This document shows, in pieces, positions 36,837 to 49,641 of a stretch of 64,000 nt of DNA. The translations under genes and the position numbers were made by a program. The stretch's first letter is position 1; every line of letters begins with the position of its first letter. The stretch is from Formicarius rufipectus (lineage: Eukaryota > Chordata > Aves > Passeriformes > Formicariidae). The notes under the pieces were generated by a model, which saw only the letters and a list, made by a program, of their open reading frames with translations, did no database searches and was not told the DNA's origin. The stretch covers positions 313,939 to 377,938 of the forward strand of contig VXAU01006172.1 of the NCBI GenBank assembly GCA_013399695.1, written 5' to 3'.

Positions 36837-37695
36837 GTGAATTAATTTTGTAGAAACTCCTCATGAACTACAAATGCATTCATGTAGTTTTACCTTATTC
36901 TCTAAAGAGGAAACAAGAATGCCAAATAATCATGAAACCTATGGAATATTTAAGTATTGTGACAAGTTGTGCTGTTGAGTCTCTTCAAATTTTACTGTGC
37001 TACTACTTGAATAATGGGCTTCTATAATGCAGTCTTTAGGATGGCACAAGATTGTACATAACTCTGAAGATTGTAGGATAATTCAGGTTGGCAGGGACCT
37101 CAGGATATGTACATGACAAATGGAATTACGAAAATTACAGGTTGAATGCAGTACTTGTAGTTTTTTTACTGCCTTCTTTCCTCTGTGTTGTAACAAGACC
37201 ATACTTCACTGTTTGGCAGACACTCTGTCAGGAGAAACATAAAATTATTTGTCTTTAAAATAGGGAAGTACATTGTTGCAAATTTCTACTAGAGAGGGAA
37301 CATATTCAATAGGTAAAAACTACCGATCAGATAATGTACCTGTAAATCTGAATCTAGCCCAACTCTAGTGTTGTTCTTTACATCAGGAAAGTAAAAAGGG
37401 AAGGAGGTTGGTTTGGTTCGTTTTTCTCCCCTGTGATCCTAACAGGAATTTCAAAGTCCTCAGTTTTAAAAGCAAATTGCAGAAGAATCTGAAATTGGCT
37501 ACATCATAGCTGCTCTTGAAAAAGAGCATGAAATAGTTATTTGTACCTTGAAGTCAAATAGTGTGTTTAAAGCTACTTCTCTCTATGTTTTGCATATCGA
37601 CTTTAGCAGGTTTTTGCTCACCCTGTATTGATCGACGCCTTTTTACGCTGATAACTGGCTTATGGCTGTGACATTGTAAATATTTTTATTTACAG
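36837..37695 (+). other. OSBPL8: OSBPL8 intron, 0.86 kb, with a tiny CR1 relic
   Basis: Phase 0 intron; contains a CR1 3'-end scrap near 37078-37110, nothing else recognised. Confidence 0.85.
37078..37110 (-). mobile_element. Very short CR1 3'-end relic, antisense
   Basis: TTCAGGTTGGCAGGGACCTC resembles the antisense CR1 3' end (GGTTGGAAGGGACCTC). Only about 30 bases, so the call is tentative. Confidence 0.45.
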
Positions 37696-37797
37696 GTTCA
37701 AAAGAAAAATTACAGAGAAGAAAAGAAGAGAGCCACAAAAGAATTACTTAGCACGATCACAGACCCATCAGTTATTGTTATGGCTGACTGGTTGAAG
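37696..37797 (+). CDS. OSBPL8: OSBPL8 coding exon, codons 124-157: basic region and PH domain start
   Basis: Acceptor TTATTTACAG, donor GTCAGA at 37798 (weaker than the usual GTAAG), phase 0 both sides. Encodes VQKKNYREEKKRATKELLST followed by the PH entry around MADWLK. Basic residues just before the PH domain help ORP8 reach the plasma membrane (established for the family). Confidence 0.97.
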
Positions 37798-39016
37798 GTC
37801 AGAATCCAAATGTGAAACCTGAGTTGAAAATGTAGCAGCTGATTGCTCTTTTCTGACCAGAACAGAAAAGGCTCAATCTTTTACTTGCTGTTAATGTTTT
37901 TCTACAAGCACAGCAGCCCATAATTGCATCCCAAGGTCTCTGTGCTCAAATCCTAGGGGAATAATAGAGGAACCTAGCTCCCACTTACTGCAGTCACCCC
38001 AGTCACATGCATCTTGTCTGTATAGCCATTAACTTAGGATGAGTTGACTTTGCAATTCTTATTTTGTCCTTTTCATTTTACACCTTAAAGTGAAGCTCTG
38101 TTGCATCTGCAAGAACAGTGAAAATGATTCAATCAGATATTTGAATACAGGTTTCTTTGTGCATTTCTGGTGATTTTCCTTTTTTCTGTTTCCTATGTTA
38201 AGAGCTAACTGGTACAAATTAATTTCTCAAAGGTAGCAGTCAATGTTATCAAAAGTAGTGCAGTTTATATATTTGTACATGTTCCTTACATTAGTAAATA
38301 TATTCCTTGGATAGAAATAGTACAGTAGTACTGTACTAATAGTGCAAGAAAAAAGACCTTTCACCTGTTTTTATTGTTGTTCCAAACAATAACATGCCAG
38401 GAAAAAGTTTCTCCAGTTTTTGCCAAAAATCAGTGTAAACAGGCTAAAATATTGCTCAGAGGTCAATTTGTCATTCAGTTCTACAGACTCACAAGTGAAA
38501 ATCCAGAATTGACAGATTTGATGCAGGCAGTCTAATGAGATGTGAAAATCCAGAGATTTGAAAGGTTCTTTTATTTCACATACATGTTGAAGCTAATGAC
38601 TGTTCTAAGCAGTTTTATCTAAGAAACTCATAGATGAAGTAGTGTTGAAGATCTTGTTTTTCTTATCAGATGTCTTTGTGTGTTCAGAGGAGCTCTGTCT
38701 CCAAAGATTATCCTGTCTTCATGCTAGTGATAATATGTTTCAGATAAGAAAATTCATTAAGGTTTCAGGTTAATTGTCATACTTGCCATATCTGAATGTT
38801 TGTCTACCATCTGTAGAATTAAGCATTCATCAAGAGAGAACAGAAGAATGAGCATTGAAATTGTACCTTTGGATAAACCTGGATAAACTTTTGATAGACG
38901 TAATAAACTTTGCCTTGAAATAAAAGCTGATAAATAATTTCAATTTTACTCTTGTTAAGGGGAATGGTTTTGCTATTGGCTTCACTGAGGTATAACTGTA
39001 ACTATTTATCTTCTAG
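37798..39016 (+). other. OSBPL8: OSBPL8 intron, 1.2 kb
   Basis: Phase 0 intron; nothing distinctive seen. Confidence 0.85.
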
Positions 39017-39220
39017 ATTCGTGGTACCTTGAAAAGCTGGACCAAACTGTGGTGTGTACTGAAACCAGGAGTATTGCTTATTTACAAAACCCCCAAAAAT
39101 GACCAGTGGGTAGGAACAGTGCTCCTGAACGCTTGTGAACTCATCGAGAGGCCTTCTAAAAAGGATGGCTTTTGTTTCAAACTTTTTCATCCTTTGGAGC
39201 AGTCTATATGGGCTACAAAG
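39017..39220 (+). CDS. OSBPL8: OSBPL8 coding exon, codons 158-225: PH domain core
   Basis: Acceptor TATCTTCTAG, donor GTTAGT, phase 0 both sides. Encodes IRGTLKSWTKLWCVLKPGVL and continues through LIYKT, GTVLLNACELIERP and FCFKLFHPLEQSIWATK. This is the classic PH pattern of basic residues in the first strands, which in ORP8 binds plasma-membrane phosphoinositides. Confidence 0.98.
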
Positions 39221-42200
39221 GTTAGTGGTAGCATGCATAGTTCTGAAGGGATGAGTAAAGATGGCCTTAATGAAAAGCTGAACTATGTTTTTTGTTACAA
39301 CTTTAATGCTTTGTTTATTCTGAGTATAAGCCTTCAACATCTAGTCCTGTTCATCAGAAAAACTATTTGATTTATGCTACTCTGTATACTTAGAGCTTCA
39401 CAAGTGTGATATGCAAAGGAATGCCATTAAAGAGGTTAATGCCAGCAATGGCAATCACATGAAGGAATGACTATTTAACATTGTATTTTACACTAGTCAA
39501 ATCCAAGAAATTAAGGTGGGATTTGCGAAAATGGAAGAGTTGTGTTATAAATGTTTCTTAGTGTCCAAGACAATATTCTTGTAATAAAATATCACCCTAG
39601 TTCAATATTCTTCTAAGTGTAGAAATTCAAATTACTTCCTTGTTCAATAATACCTTTTATTGTAACTTGTTAGCCAAATCTGTTTGATTTTGGCTACAGT
39701 GTTAGGAAGATAAATGTTTTCATCCAGTTCTGATGTTTGTTTGCCTTGTCATACATGGCATAATATTTTCAGCAACTTACTATTGAAAAGCACAGTGTGT
39801 TTTGCATAGCAAAAGTTTATTTTAATTTCCTATACGAATCTTGAATGCTTGCTATTACTCATTGTTTATAATCTGATAAGCTGTTGTAGTCCTTGTTTTG
39901 TGTTTACATGGGGAGAGGGGTGTGGAAGCACAGCACAAGTGAACGTATTTTCCTCCTGAAATGACATCATGCTTTATATAAAATTACAGTGCAATATTAG
40001 GGATCTTGTCATAATTAATTACAACCTCTGCAACATCTTACAGTGTCATAATTAGTAGCTATCTTATCTTCTAAATCTTAAATTGTTATAGATGTACTGT
40101 CACATTTGTAGAAAATGCTGAATTGATTTTGTCATCCTTTTCTTAGACAAGGAAATCAGCCAGCTTGTCATCATTCTGATTTGTTATCATTATCAATGTT
40201 ATCTAAATTTACCAAACTTAGATGAAATCACTTGTAGTTGCTTTTGAATAATTTTATTACTGCTTAGGAGGACTTTCCATTAGTTAGTGCTCTCACATTT
40301 GCAGATCACAAACTTAACCTTTTCCAAAGCTATAGTGTTTGATGTTAATTTGCTTTATTTATGACATGTCTGCATACATTGCAAAGTGATGGCCTGTCTG
40401 CAGAAGATCAGAAATCAGTCTTGTATTTCTTTATTGCTTGGCAATGAGAAATGGATTTGTTTGTTTTTTTAACTAGATATTTAGAATTTAGAGGACATGC
40501 CCCACCAGATTTTTACTTTTTTAAGGTAGGTCAAATTTTAAAACTGAACCAGTTGATATTGTCCATTCTAAATGTGCTGAGAGCTGGAGTGGCGTTTGTT
40601 CATTTTGTTATGGCTATTTGCAGTTGAGAATTACTGGATTTAATTAGATGAAAGGCCTTGAAGTTTGAAACTTTTTCCTGCCTTGTTTACCTAGGCAGTC
40701 ATAATGTCCTAGTTACAGATTTATTATCATGAGGTAAAGTTGCATAAATGTAATAGCAATTGACTGCTCTAGAGTAGATTTGTCAGAATGAGCCTCAAGT
40801 CTAAGGCAAAATGAGCCTTATTAGCAGTCAGTGCAGGAAGATGGCATTGCAAGAAATATGTACAGAGGTGTAAGTAGTGCAGGAGATTTTCTCACTTGAA
40901 CACACATGATGTGTCCTTCTGGCAGACTGCAGATTCTCTTCTGCAGTAGTTTGTGACCAGTCACTTTACATGCTCCCTGTTCCTTCTGTGCTCCGAGGTA
41001 GCTGATGCACTGTACCTTGTTTGGTCTTCCTCATGTGCCTGGTCCTGATGCTGTTTCAGTTTGCAAAAATGAAAAACTAAAAAAGTTAATGAAAGTAATT
41101 TTTTTGTGAGTAAATTTAGTCAGGGTTAGTTAGGGGTCGTTGGTTATCAGTTTTCATTGCTGTTTTTGAATGAATGTTCATGGTGTTTGAGTTTTATTGG
41201 CATGAATATTCTGTAGGAAGTCAACTTCAAAATTTTTTAATGTAATGGAATTTTTAACTTGACTATTGCCTTGGAGTAGTTGTAGCATCATCCATCAGGA
41301 GCAGAGTCAATCCAAATAAAGTCACCTAGCAAAATGGAAACTAATGTGCCTCTTGTACAGAACTCTAAAATACTGAAAATTGATTTTGAAACTAAAATGG
41401 GTGATACCAAAGAAAAATATTCAGTGCCTTTGAATCACTAATCCATTACAGGAAATCAAGATCCATGAGCAGTTATTTAAATTAAGTCAACATACATAAA
41501 TGTTCACTAAAAATTACTCATTTGGTTTTAATCAATGTCTTGTTAAAACACCTAGGGGGGTATAACTTTGTTGCATTAAAAAAATAGCAGAACCAGACAC
41601 CAAAACCACACTTCATCTGTAAATTACAGTTGCTTGGTACAGAGTAAGTAGCATACCCTAACGTGCCTGCAGTATAAATCTAAAGGGCAGATCTCACGAG
41701 CAGAAGTCTGCCCTTAGTCCCTGTCCTGTGACCCAGAAGTTTCAAGGACTTGTGATGGCTGAGGCCTGTGTACAGTGCTGGTGCCATGGTCCCCTCTGTG
41801 CAGCACCCCAGCACCTCTCCCACCCCTGCCTGGCGCAGCACTGTGCCACGGTGCTCTCCCCTCCTCAGGTGAGAGTGGGCTTCTTCTCTGCCTTCCCACC
41901 CCTGGGGTGAACAGTGGTCATGCATGGGGTTGTCCCTTCTGCTTCTTGGTGCCCACTAACTCCTAAGCCCAGCGTTGCTGCTTCACCAAAGACTTTTTGT
42001 AGGCACACCTTTCTGCTCACTCAGAGGGAGACTGAGGTTTGGAATTTTGTTTCTAACACCCAATTGCTGTTACTCTATGCTGACTGGGAATTTCTGAACA
42101 TCATCTACACCAGCACTAGCTTGTGTGTACTGGTCTTAAGTGCCACCTGCTTGGTTACCTGCTTCGCACCCTCAGAAATGTTCTGGCTGTTTCATTTGCT

Positions 42201-43744
42201 TGCTTCTAAAATAATCTGCCTTTATCTGCTTTTGCTCAAAACTTCTGCTGGCTTTCCAATTCCCCCTTCTAAGCCTTGTACTGGCTTTTCATTAGGCTTC
42301 TCTGGGGGAAATCAGTGAAGACCAACATGTGTTAACTCATTAGTTAGGCAGGCTTAACCCAGCTTTCAATGATAGCTTCAAGTATGTTTAATACAGCCCT
42401 CTTTGCCTATCAAGTGTTGTAAAATTGCCATAGGTAAACATTTTTTGGAAGGAACTTTAATGGTTATTTAATATTTTATTACAAAATGAAACTTGACAGT
42501 AATGTAAAGGTCTTTTGGATTTTTTTTTTTTAATTTGAAATGTGAAGACCTTCATAGGGAAAATAAACCTTTGGCATTTGATATTCCCTGTGTATCTTTT
42601 GGTTGAACTTAATGTCATGGTTGCTGATGCCCTTTATAGAGAGACTTAAGCATCTAAATGTCTTTTGTGGACCCAGGCATCATCTTGGTTTTTTCCTTGA
42701 TAAAACGACAAGCCTACAGTTAGGCACAGAAGTATTTTGTGGAATTGACTACTGCATAGGAAGAGAAGTTGAAGGGGAAGGAGGGAGAAAGGATTAGTGT
42801 GTTTCAGTAGCAGTACATAGTAATTATTTCCCTTTAAACAATTGATTCATCTATCTTCTAAAGACAGGCAAAAATTGTGCAGTTCTGGAGCACAGGATGC
42901 TGTTGAGACATCAAACGTATTGGCATATAAAATAATAATGAAGTAGATCACTGAATAAGGCCTCCCATTTTACGAACCATAGCATCCTTCTACAAATTGA
43001 AAGGAATCTTTGCTCTCATGCAGAAAAAGTGAGAAGGAGGAGGGTGGGGGGAAAGGCAGTTGCTGTACGACTGTGAGATCTTCCACTAGGCAGAATTTGT
43101 TGTAAATCAACTCACACCAGCCCACAAGCATGTCTTTTGTGTTACTTTTCAGTCTTCCTCTTCAGCTGAAATACTGAATGGAAGAGGAATAGCCTGTCCT
43201 TTGTGACTCTCTACACCCATCTGCAGAAATCCCTGTACAGTGAGGGTGACTCCCCCATGGCAGTCCTTTTGATGCTTTTGTCATCTTGCTATAAGTAGCA
43301 TCAGCAGAGCATTTCCAAGTTACTATGCCAAGTCTGATTTATACATACACAAAAAAGCCCACAAAAAAACAATAATTAAAACAAAAAAAACAAAAAAAAA
43401 CAAAAAAAAAAAAAAAAAAAAAACAAAAAAAAAAACCCACAAAAAAAACCCAAAACAAAACAAACAAACAAAAAAAAACCACAAAAAAACCCACAAAATT
43501 TTTTTAATTCCAAAGACCATTCTTTTTAAAGTGGGCTTGAATTGCGTCCTATACTTAGAATGAAGTCTTTGAAGAAGAAATCCAGTAAAAGAGGGCTGTC
43601 CATCTTTTCATTCATGTCTTCGTTAGATGTTGCTGAGTGACAGTAAATAGCCCTGCAGTGTGTCAGCTTGTTATTACATTAAATGATAAACTGCAAAACT
43701 GAAATAAAACATCTGATGTTATTCCTTGTTTTGTCTATTTCAAG
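39221..43744 (+). other. OSBPL8: OSBPL8 intron, 4.5 kb
   Basis: Phase 0 intron. Holds a TAATTA-containing AT-rich block near 39960-40260, a visibly GC-richer patch at about 41690-41960, a GA-rich stretch near 43030-43060 and a long A-rich tract (43341-43499). No known element or exon recognised. Confidence 0.85.
43341..43499 (+). repeat. A-rich low-complexity tract
   Basis: About 160 bases of A runs broken by C or CC. It has the complementary composition to the T/G-rich tract at 36458-36599. It could be an old A-tail expansion, but no element body was recognised beside it. Confidence 0.9.
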
Positions 43745-43829
43745 GGTCCCAAAGGTGAAGCAGTTGGTTCTATAACTCAGCCATTGCCCAGCAGTTACTT
43801 GATCGTCCGAGCTGCTTCAGAGTCGGATG
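43745..43829 (+). CDS. OSBPL8: OSBPL8 coding exon, codons 226-254: PH domain
   Basis: Acceptor CTATTTCAAG, donor GTAAAT at 43830, phase 0 in and phase 1 out. Encodes GPKGEAVGSITQPLPSSYLI then VRAASESDG, the last PH strands. Confidence 0.97.
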
Positions 43830-44930
43830 GTAAATAGATACTCCATTCTTTTTCAGCAGTGACAGAAGTTAGTTATTAGAAAGATGTGGTTTCAGTTGTT
43901 ACAACACTTTGCAGTTTAGTTGTTGTTGAACTCCCTTAATTTAGTACATTTGATTGTGTTGGTAGTAGTAGTTTTTCATGGTTATTAAGGAGAATATTGA
44001 CCTGAAGAAAATGTCATTGAACTCCTTGCAGTTGCCTTGTGTTGATTGGGTAGAGGAGGGGGAAAGGGTTTTATGATTTAGCTGTATTAACACATGTCTA
44101 AATATCAAGCTAATGCCTTTCTAAACTGCTAATGTGCATGTATTCTCATGAAAACATTCGTGGTTTACATGCAGCAGTTGCATAGAGTTCTAGCAGTAAA
44201 AATTGCTTCAAAAGGTAGTTTTGTAACACCCTTCATTGGGAAGGTGGTGGTCAGTGCAACTGTCTTTCATAGTTTCAGTGTGAAAGCAAAATACAAGACA
44301 GTAATGTAGCCTTTCTACCAGGTGCTTCTTATCTACTGGTTAATTAAGGGTACCCCTGCAGATCTAAAAATAGGACTCTGCCTTCTGTATTGAGAAATGG
44401 ATTAGATACATAGAAATGAAGAAGTAAGAATTGGAAAGAATACAATAATTTGTTTAGCTGCTTTTTTCCCAAGAAAATTAGAATATCTGGTTTTTGTATT
44501 TCAAAATGGTATTTATATGCTATCTTTTTCCACACTGTTACCGTGTTGGGCAGATGTCTCCAACTGATGCAGTTTAGTCTTCAGAATTAGAGTAGGTCTG
44601 CAGGCAACTTTGAAGGCATTCAGCAGTCAGGGACTGGGTGGAATCAGAGTTGTATTAAGGAAGAAATACTGGAATATGCTCTAATGGAATCATGACTTAC
44701 CTTGCTCCTGCTCTGATGCATCCCTTGTACCAGAGGTGGGTAGTTGTGAGTTGTTTTTATGTCTCTACCAGATTATAAAATCCAATGCATGTAATATGGA
44801 ACAACTCTGAAGTGCATCTTCAAAGGCAATGTAAACAGTCCCAAAGGATTAATTTTCCCAATTAGGAAGTGGAAGTAGTATAGTTCTGTTAAATTCTTGA
44901 TTTTTAGTCTAATACTAAATTTGCCTTTAG
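43830..44930 (+). other. OSBPL8: OSBPL8 intron, 1.1 kb
   Basis: Phase 1 intron; nothing distinctive seen. Confidence 0.85.
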
Positions 44931-45102
44931 GCAGGTGTTGGATGGATGCCTTGGAGCTGGCACTGAAATGTTCAAGTCTGCTTAAACGTACAATGATCAG
45001 GGAAGGTAAAGAACATGATTTGAACTCTTCAGCAGACAGTAGTCACGTCTCTTTCTACGGTCTGCTTCGTGCTAACAACATGCACAGTGGCGAAAACCTA
45101 CC
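44931..45102 (+). CDS. OSBPL8: OSBPL8 coding exon, codons 254-311: PH C-terminal helix
   Basis: Acceptor TTGCCTTTAG, donor GTAAGT at 45103, phase 1 in and phase 2 out. RCWMDALELALKCSSLLKRT is the amphipathic C-terminal PH helix with its conserved Trp, followed by the linker HDLNSSADSSHVSFYGLLRA. Confidence 0.97.
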
Positions 45103-48100
45103 GTAAGTGAATTAATTACTAAATCTGATTGTCTTTTTGGCAGAACCTTGTAGTGATAATTTCTCCACAGGGAGATCAAGGCTGCAATTAATTTTGCTCA
45201 TGAGTTCTCTTTATATGCTTTATTTGCACTGTGTTTTATACTCTGCATATTAAAAAAAAAAAAAAAAAGCTTCAAGCAAAACTGATCCAGAGGAAAGGTT
45301 GGCCCAAGGAACTCAAATATCACATCAGTAGGTCAAACTGTTCAAGACAGAAAAACCTGAAATTTTATGTTGGTATCTCTTGTTAGCTTCACTGGAAAAT
45401 CAGAAGCTTAATACGTGGCAGACATTGGTAGATGTGAATTTAAGTTGCTGTTCTTTTGTTGAAAAAATGAATAATCCCCTTTATTTAAATTATTTCAGCA
45501 TGTTTCATCTTTGAATCATCAGATGAATAATAATTCAGTCACCTTATGATTAAATGTATGAAAGGTAAAATTTTTAGGTACTACCTGGTATCTAATGTCT
45601 GAGTGCCCTTGACTATCGCCCTGATTATTTCAATAAATGTTTTTTCAGCCAGGTTTTTATGTTCAGCCAGAACATAAGCTTGTGTGGAAAAACATTATAA
45701 AACAAATGTAGTGAATGGAACGATGTTTTCAATTGTGGTACCAAAGTGCATTAGAGAATATGAAAGATTGAGTCCTTTATTTGAAATAATTGAGTCTGAA
45801 GCTTGTGCTATGAATAGTTTCTCACACTTTCAGGTGGACATAAATTTATTTCAAATAATCCCTCCCACCTATGAAGACTTAGCTGCCCATTTGTCTTTTC
45901 TGGATGGTCAGGAATTTTGTATTGTTTTTAAGAGTATGCTCCTGCATTTGAGACAGAGACCTGAAGGGGGGAAAATGTAATTCTTTTTAGCATAGATGGT
46001 CTGAGAAAAGCACAGAAAAGGCAAATTGGTGGTTCTGACAACAATTCAAGACCCTATCCAGATGACCAAGCTTGGGCCAGTTATAGTTTTGCTCCTTCTG
46101 TTGTCTCATAGAAACAATGTAACTGCTGTGTACAATTCAGCTGGAGATCTGTACTCTTGAATACTAGTTTCATATCAGATGCTGTCCCAGATTACAATCA
46201 TAGTAATTAGCTATAGCTGTTAAGTCTAATTAAGACTAATGCTTTAATTAAGTAGGTCTTTTGATATAGCATATTCTAAGAGTATTCAGTGTGTTTAACT
46301 GGCAGGTCTAGCTTTAATGGACTTGACAGAAGAGGAAGAAGAAAGGTGAAAGCAATTTTAACTTCAGCTGAGAGCAAGCTATTTAAAGTATGTTAATAGC
46401 AAGAGGAGGTCAAAGGAGAACATTGGACCAATACTTGTTGAAGATGGTCACCTGAAAAACAGGGATGAAGGAGAAGCAGGCCCATCCAATGTTTTTTTGT
46501 TTTGTTGGGTTTTTGTTTGGTTTTTGGTGTTTGTTTTTTTTTTTTTTTTGCCTCAGTCATTAATGATACTAATAGACCTTGAGCTGCCCAGTCCTGTTGA
46601 GTTGGAGGCTCCTGAGTGTGGGACCAGTGAATTTGTGGACACTGAAATTGTAAGAGACCAGTTGTATCTGCAGAATGTTTTGTAAGTCCATGGGATCTGA
46701 TGTGATTCATGCCAGAGTACTGAAGGAGCTAGTGGATGTTATGGCAGGATACCTCTCAAGCATCTATGAAGAGTCTTGGGAGTCTGAGGAGGTCCCCGCT
46801 GACTGGAAGCTAACAAGCAGTATTCAGATTTACAAGAAAGGCCTGAGGGAAAACTTGGGAACCTAAAGGTCTATGAGTCTAACCTAAGTACTTGGAAAAA
46901 TTATGGAGAAGGTCATACTGTGTGCTCTTGAAAGACATTTAAAGAACAATGCAATCACTAGGTGCAGTCAGCATGGAGAAAGTCATGTTTAACTAATGTG
47001 ATATTTTACTGTGATAAGGCCTACTGGTTGAAGGAAAGGTAGTGGATGTTATTTTTCTCAATTTTAGTAAAGCTTTTGGTATCATCCCTCACAGGATCAG
47101 TCTGGACAAGTTATCCAGCTGTGAGTTGAGCATGGTCATGATGTGCTCTTTGAAGAACTGTCTGACTGGCAGGACTCAGGGGGGTGTGGTCAATGGGGCT
47201 GCATCTGGGTGGCTTCTGGTTACCAGTGGTGTCCTGCAGGGCTCATCCTGGGGGCTGTTCTGTTCAGTGGTTTTGTCAGTGATTTGGATGCAGGAATTGG
47301 ATGCTCCATTAGCAAGTCTGCTGATGATACCAAACTGGGAGGTACTGTTAACTCTCTCCAGGGATGAGAGGCTTTGCAGAGAGATCTGGATAAAACTGGA
47401 GTGTTGAGCAATCATCAATGGCATGAAATGTAACAAGTCCCAGTGCTGGATTCTGCTCCTAGGACAGAGTAGCACCAGGCACAAGTATAAACTGTGAGAG
47501 CAGTAGTTGGAGACCAACCCTACTCTCACCACGGCCCTGGGGGTGCCAAGCTGACTGCTGGGTGCAGGATGGGTGCAGGGCACCTCTGAGGGTCAGCAGC
47601 AGGAGATCGGCAGGCGCTGGCTGACAGCAGCATCAATGTGGATCAGCAGTGTGCCTTGGCAGCCAAGAGGGCGGACTCCATCCTGGGGTAAATCGAACAC
47701 AGATAACCAGTGAGTCAATAGAGGAGATTATGCTGCTATATTCAGTGTTCATATGGCCATACCTGGAGTATGTAGTTCTGGGCCCCACACTTTAAGAAGG
47801 ATATGAAGATTCTTGGCTATGTCCTGAGAAGGCCAACAGAGCTGGTGAAAGGGCTGGAAGGCATGTCCTGTGAGAACTTCAGGTTTGTCTGGTTTGGAGA
47901 AAAGAAGGCTGATGGACAGCCTGATTGCTGATTGCTCTCTTACAACTTCCTGAGGAGGGGAAGTGGAAAGGGAGGTGCTGAACTCTTCTTCCTGGCATCC
48001 AGGGATAGGAAGTGTGGGAATGGTTCAAAGCTGCATGAGGAGAGGTTTCAACTGGACATTAGGGAGTATTTCTTTACTGAGAGGATGGTCAGACACTGGA

Positions 48101-48420
48101 ATAGGCTTCCTAGAGAGGTGGTTGATGCCCCAGGGCTTGAGTCATTTGGACAATGCCTTTAATACCATGCTTTGGTCTGGCAGTTAGACCAGAAGACTTG
48201 CAGATCCCTTCCAGTGTAACTGCTCTAAACTTGGTGTGTTTGACAGCTCAAGGAGAAGAATATATCCTGTATGTTTCCAACAAAGTTAGTTTGACACTGC
48301 TGCCCAGGCTTGGTACTGGCAGTTTTAGTGTATATTTTATTAAAATCCTGGTTTGGAAATGATAAAATAATTTTGTAAAGTTGAAGATTCATTTAGCTTT
48401 TTTTTTTTTTTTTAAAATAG
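45103..48420 (+). other. OSBPL8: OSBPL8 intron, 3.3 kb, mostly CR1
   Basis: Phase 2 intron. About half of it is one CR1 copy (46320-48230). The first 1.2 kb is AT-rich, with an A-run near 45250-45267. A T-run (about 48399-48413) precedes the acceptor. Confidence 0.88.
46320..48230 (+). mobile_element. CR1 LINE, 5'-truncated and decayed, sense to OSBPL8
   Basis: Reverse-transcriptase remnants occur in element order in three frames: KRRSKENIGPIL near 46410, KSMGSDVIHARVLKELVDV at 46680, DVIFLNFSKAFGIIPHRISL at 47045, GAASGW...VTSGVLQGS near 47190-47250, the catalytic region SADDTKLGG at 47317, and the C-terminal HWNRLPREVVDAPGLESF near 48090. Several frameshifts and stops break it, and the catalytic FADD box reads SADD, so it is dead. 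A T/G tract (46487-46552) sits inside it, at the place where CR1 encodes FFASV. The usual 3' ATTCTRTG repeats are not visible. Ends are approximate. Confidence 0.92.
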
Positions 48421-48655
48421 GTTAAATGACAGTGAAATTGAAAGGCATCACTTTAAAGATCAAGATACGTACTCTGACAAATCTGATAAGGAAAATGACC
48501 ATGACCATGAAGAATCTGATAATGATGGTTTGGGGAAAAGCGAAGAAAGTGATAGCGACACATCAGAACGACAGGATGATTCTTTTGTTGATCCAGAACC
48601 AATTGATATCAAGGAAACTACTTACTTAGAACAGAGTCATGAAGAAATTGGGGAG
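48421..48655 (+). CDS. OSBPL8: OSBPL8 coding exon, codons 311-389: acidic linker
   Basis: Acceptor TTTAAAATAG, donor GTAAAA at 48656, phase 2 in and phase 0 out. Encodes LNDSEIERHHFKDQD and a long Asp/Glu/Ser-rich run such as SEESDSDTSERQDD. This flexible acidic segment joins the PH and lipid-transfer domains and is a likely phosphorylation region (inference from composition). Confidence 0.97.
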
Positions 48656-49641
48656 GTAAAAGTGCTGTTGATGTAGTGAGCAAGCAGATTCTCCAAATAG
48701 AAAGCTGATATTTTAGCAGTCAGACTTCTTGAAAGCTGAGTTGCAGGATTGGCTTTTCGTATTTTCAGCAATAATGGGTGCAAAAGGAATAATGCCCCAG
48801 AGTTGCCATTCCACTTCTGAAGGTTGTTTTATGTATCTACACAAATATGACAGAGATTTGTCAACCAGTAAACTTAGTAACAGAAATTGAGAAAAGCTTT
48901 TTTCTCAAATCTCTCCTTTCTCCTCAAGTGCTCACAATTATATTTTTTTCGTACCTATGGAACTTGAATACTTCATGCTTTAATGCTTTCTATTATTGCG
49001 TTTGGACAAAGCAATATTTTAGGAAAGTTGAGGAGATTAAGCAGACAATGAATTCTTGAATATGCATTTTAGAACTGCTCTGGAATTTTGCTTTTGATTT
49101 CAGAAACTCCAAGGAAGAGTATCTCCCCTCTGACTAAAGGGAGTATATTGGAGTGTGGCTGCTGGTTTTGCTCACTTACCATTGTCATACGTTTTTTTTA
49201 AGGAAAACCACTGATAGTGCTGATTGGTCAAGGCAGTGAAAAGCATAAATGTATCAGCTTTCATGGCTGGGAAAAGCTAGTAGAATGAACAGCCTTTTAG
49301 TGTACTCATCCTGCATGTGAGAACAGAGTAATGTACTTGATGCCTAGGAAAGCACTAAGGAAGGATATCTGAACAGTATTCTATCTCAAGTTTTTCTGGC
49401 CTAAGGTTGATGAAAACAAATGAAATTTTTAATGCTGAATAGTATATCTATCTTGCTTCATGTAAAACATAAGTATATTTATAGAAACCTGATCTTTCTT
49501 CCATAGTTGCTTTTTATCTCTGAGTGGTTAATTTTGAGTATCTGTTTTCTAGTCTCACTGCAACCCTAGAAAATGTTGACCTGTCTCCTGGAGGATTATT
49601 TTCTTTCTCCTTTCTATAAGCAGTTTTTTGATTCATCCTAG
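48656..49641 (+). other. OSBPL8: OSBPL8 intron, 1.0 kb
   Basis: Phase 0 intron; nothing distinctive seen. Confidence 0.85.

Noticed and set aside
36448..36840. 130-codon open frame rich in Phe, Trp and Gly
   Set aside because: It is the translation of a T/G low-complexity tract that runs on into the wrong frame of an OSBPL8 exon.
39002..39340. 112-codon minus-strand frame
   Set aside because: It is the antisense of the PH-domain exon of OSBPL8.
41914..42318. 134-codon plus-strand frame with hydrophobic segments
   Set aside because: No family resemblance; the hydrophobic stretches come from T/C-rich intron sequence.
47042..47583. Separate genes suggested by overlapping open frames on both strands
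   Set aside because: All are frames of the decayed CR1 reverse transcriptase or its complement.
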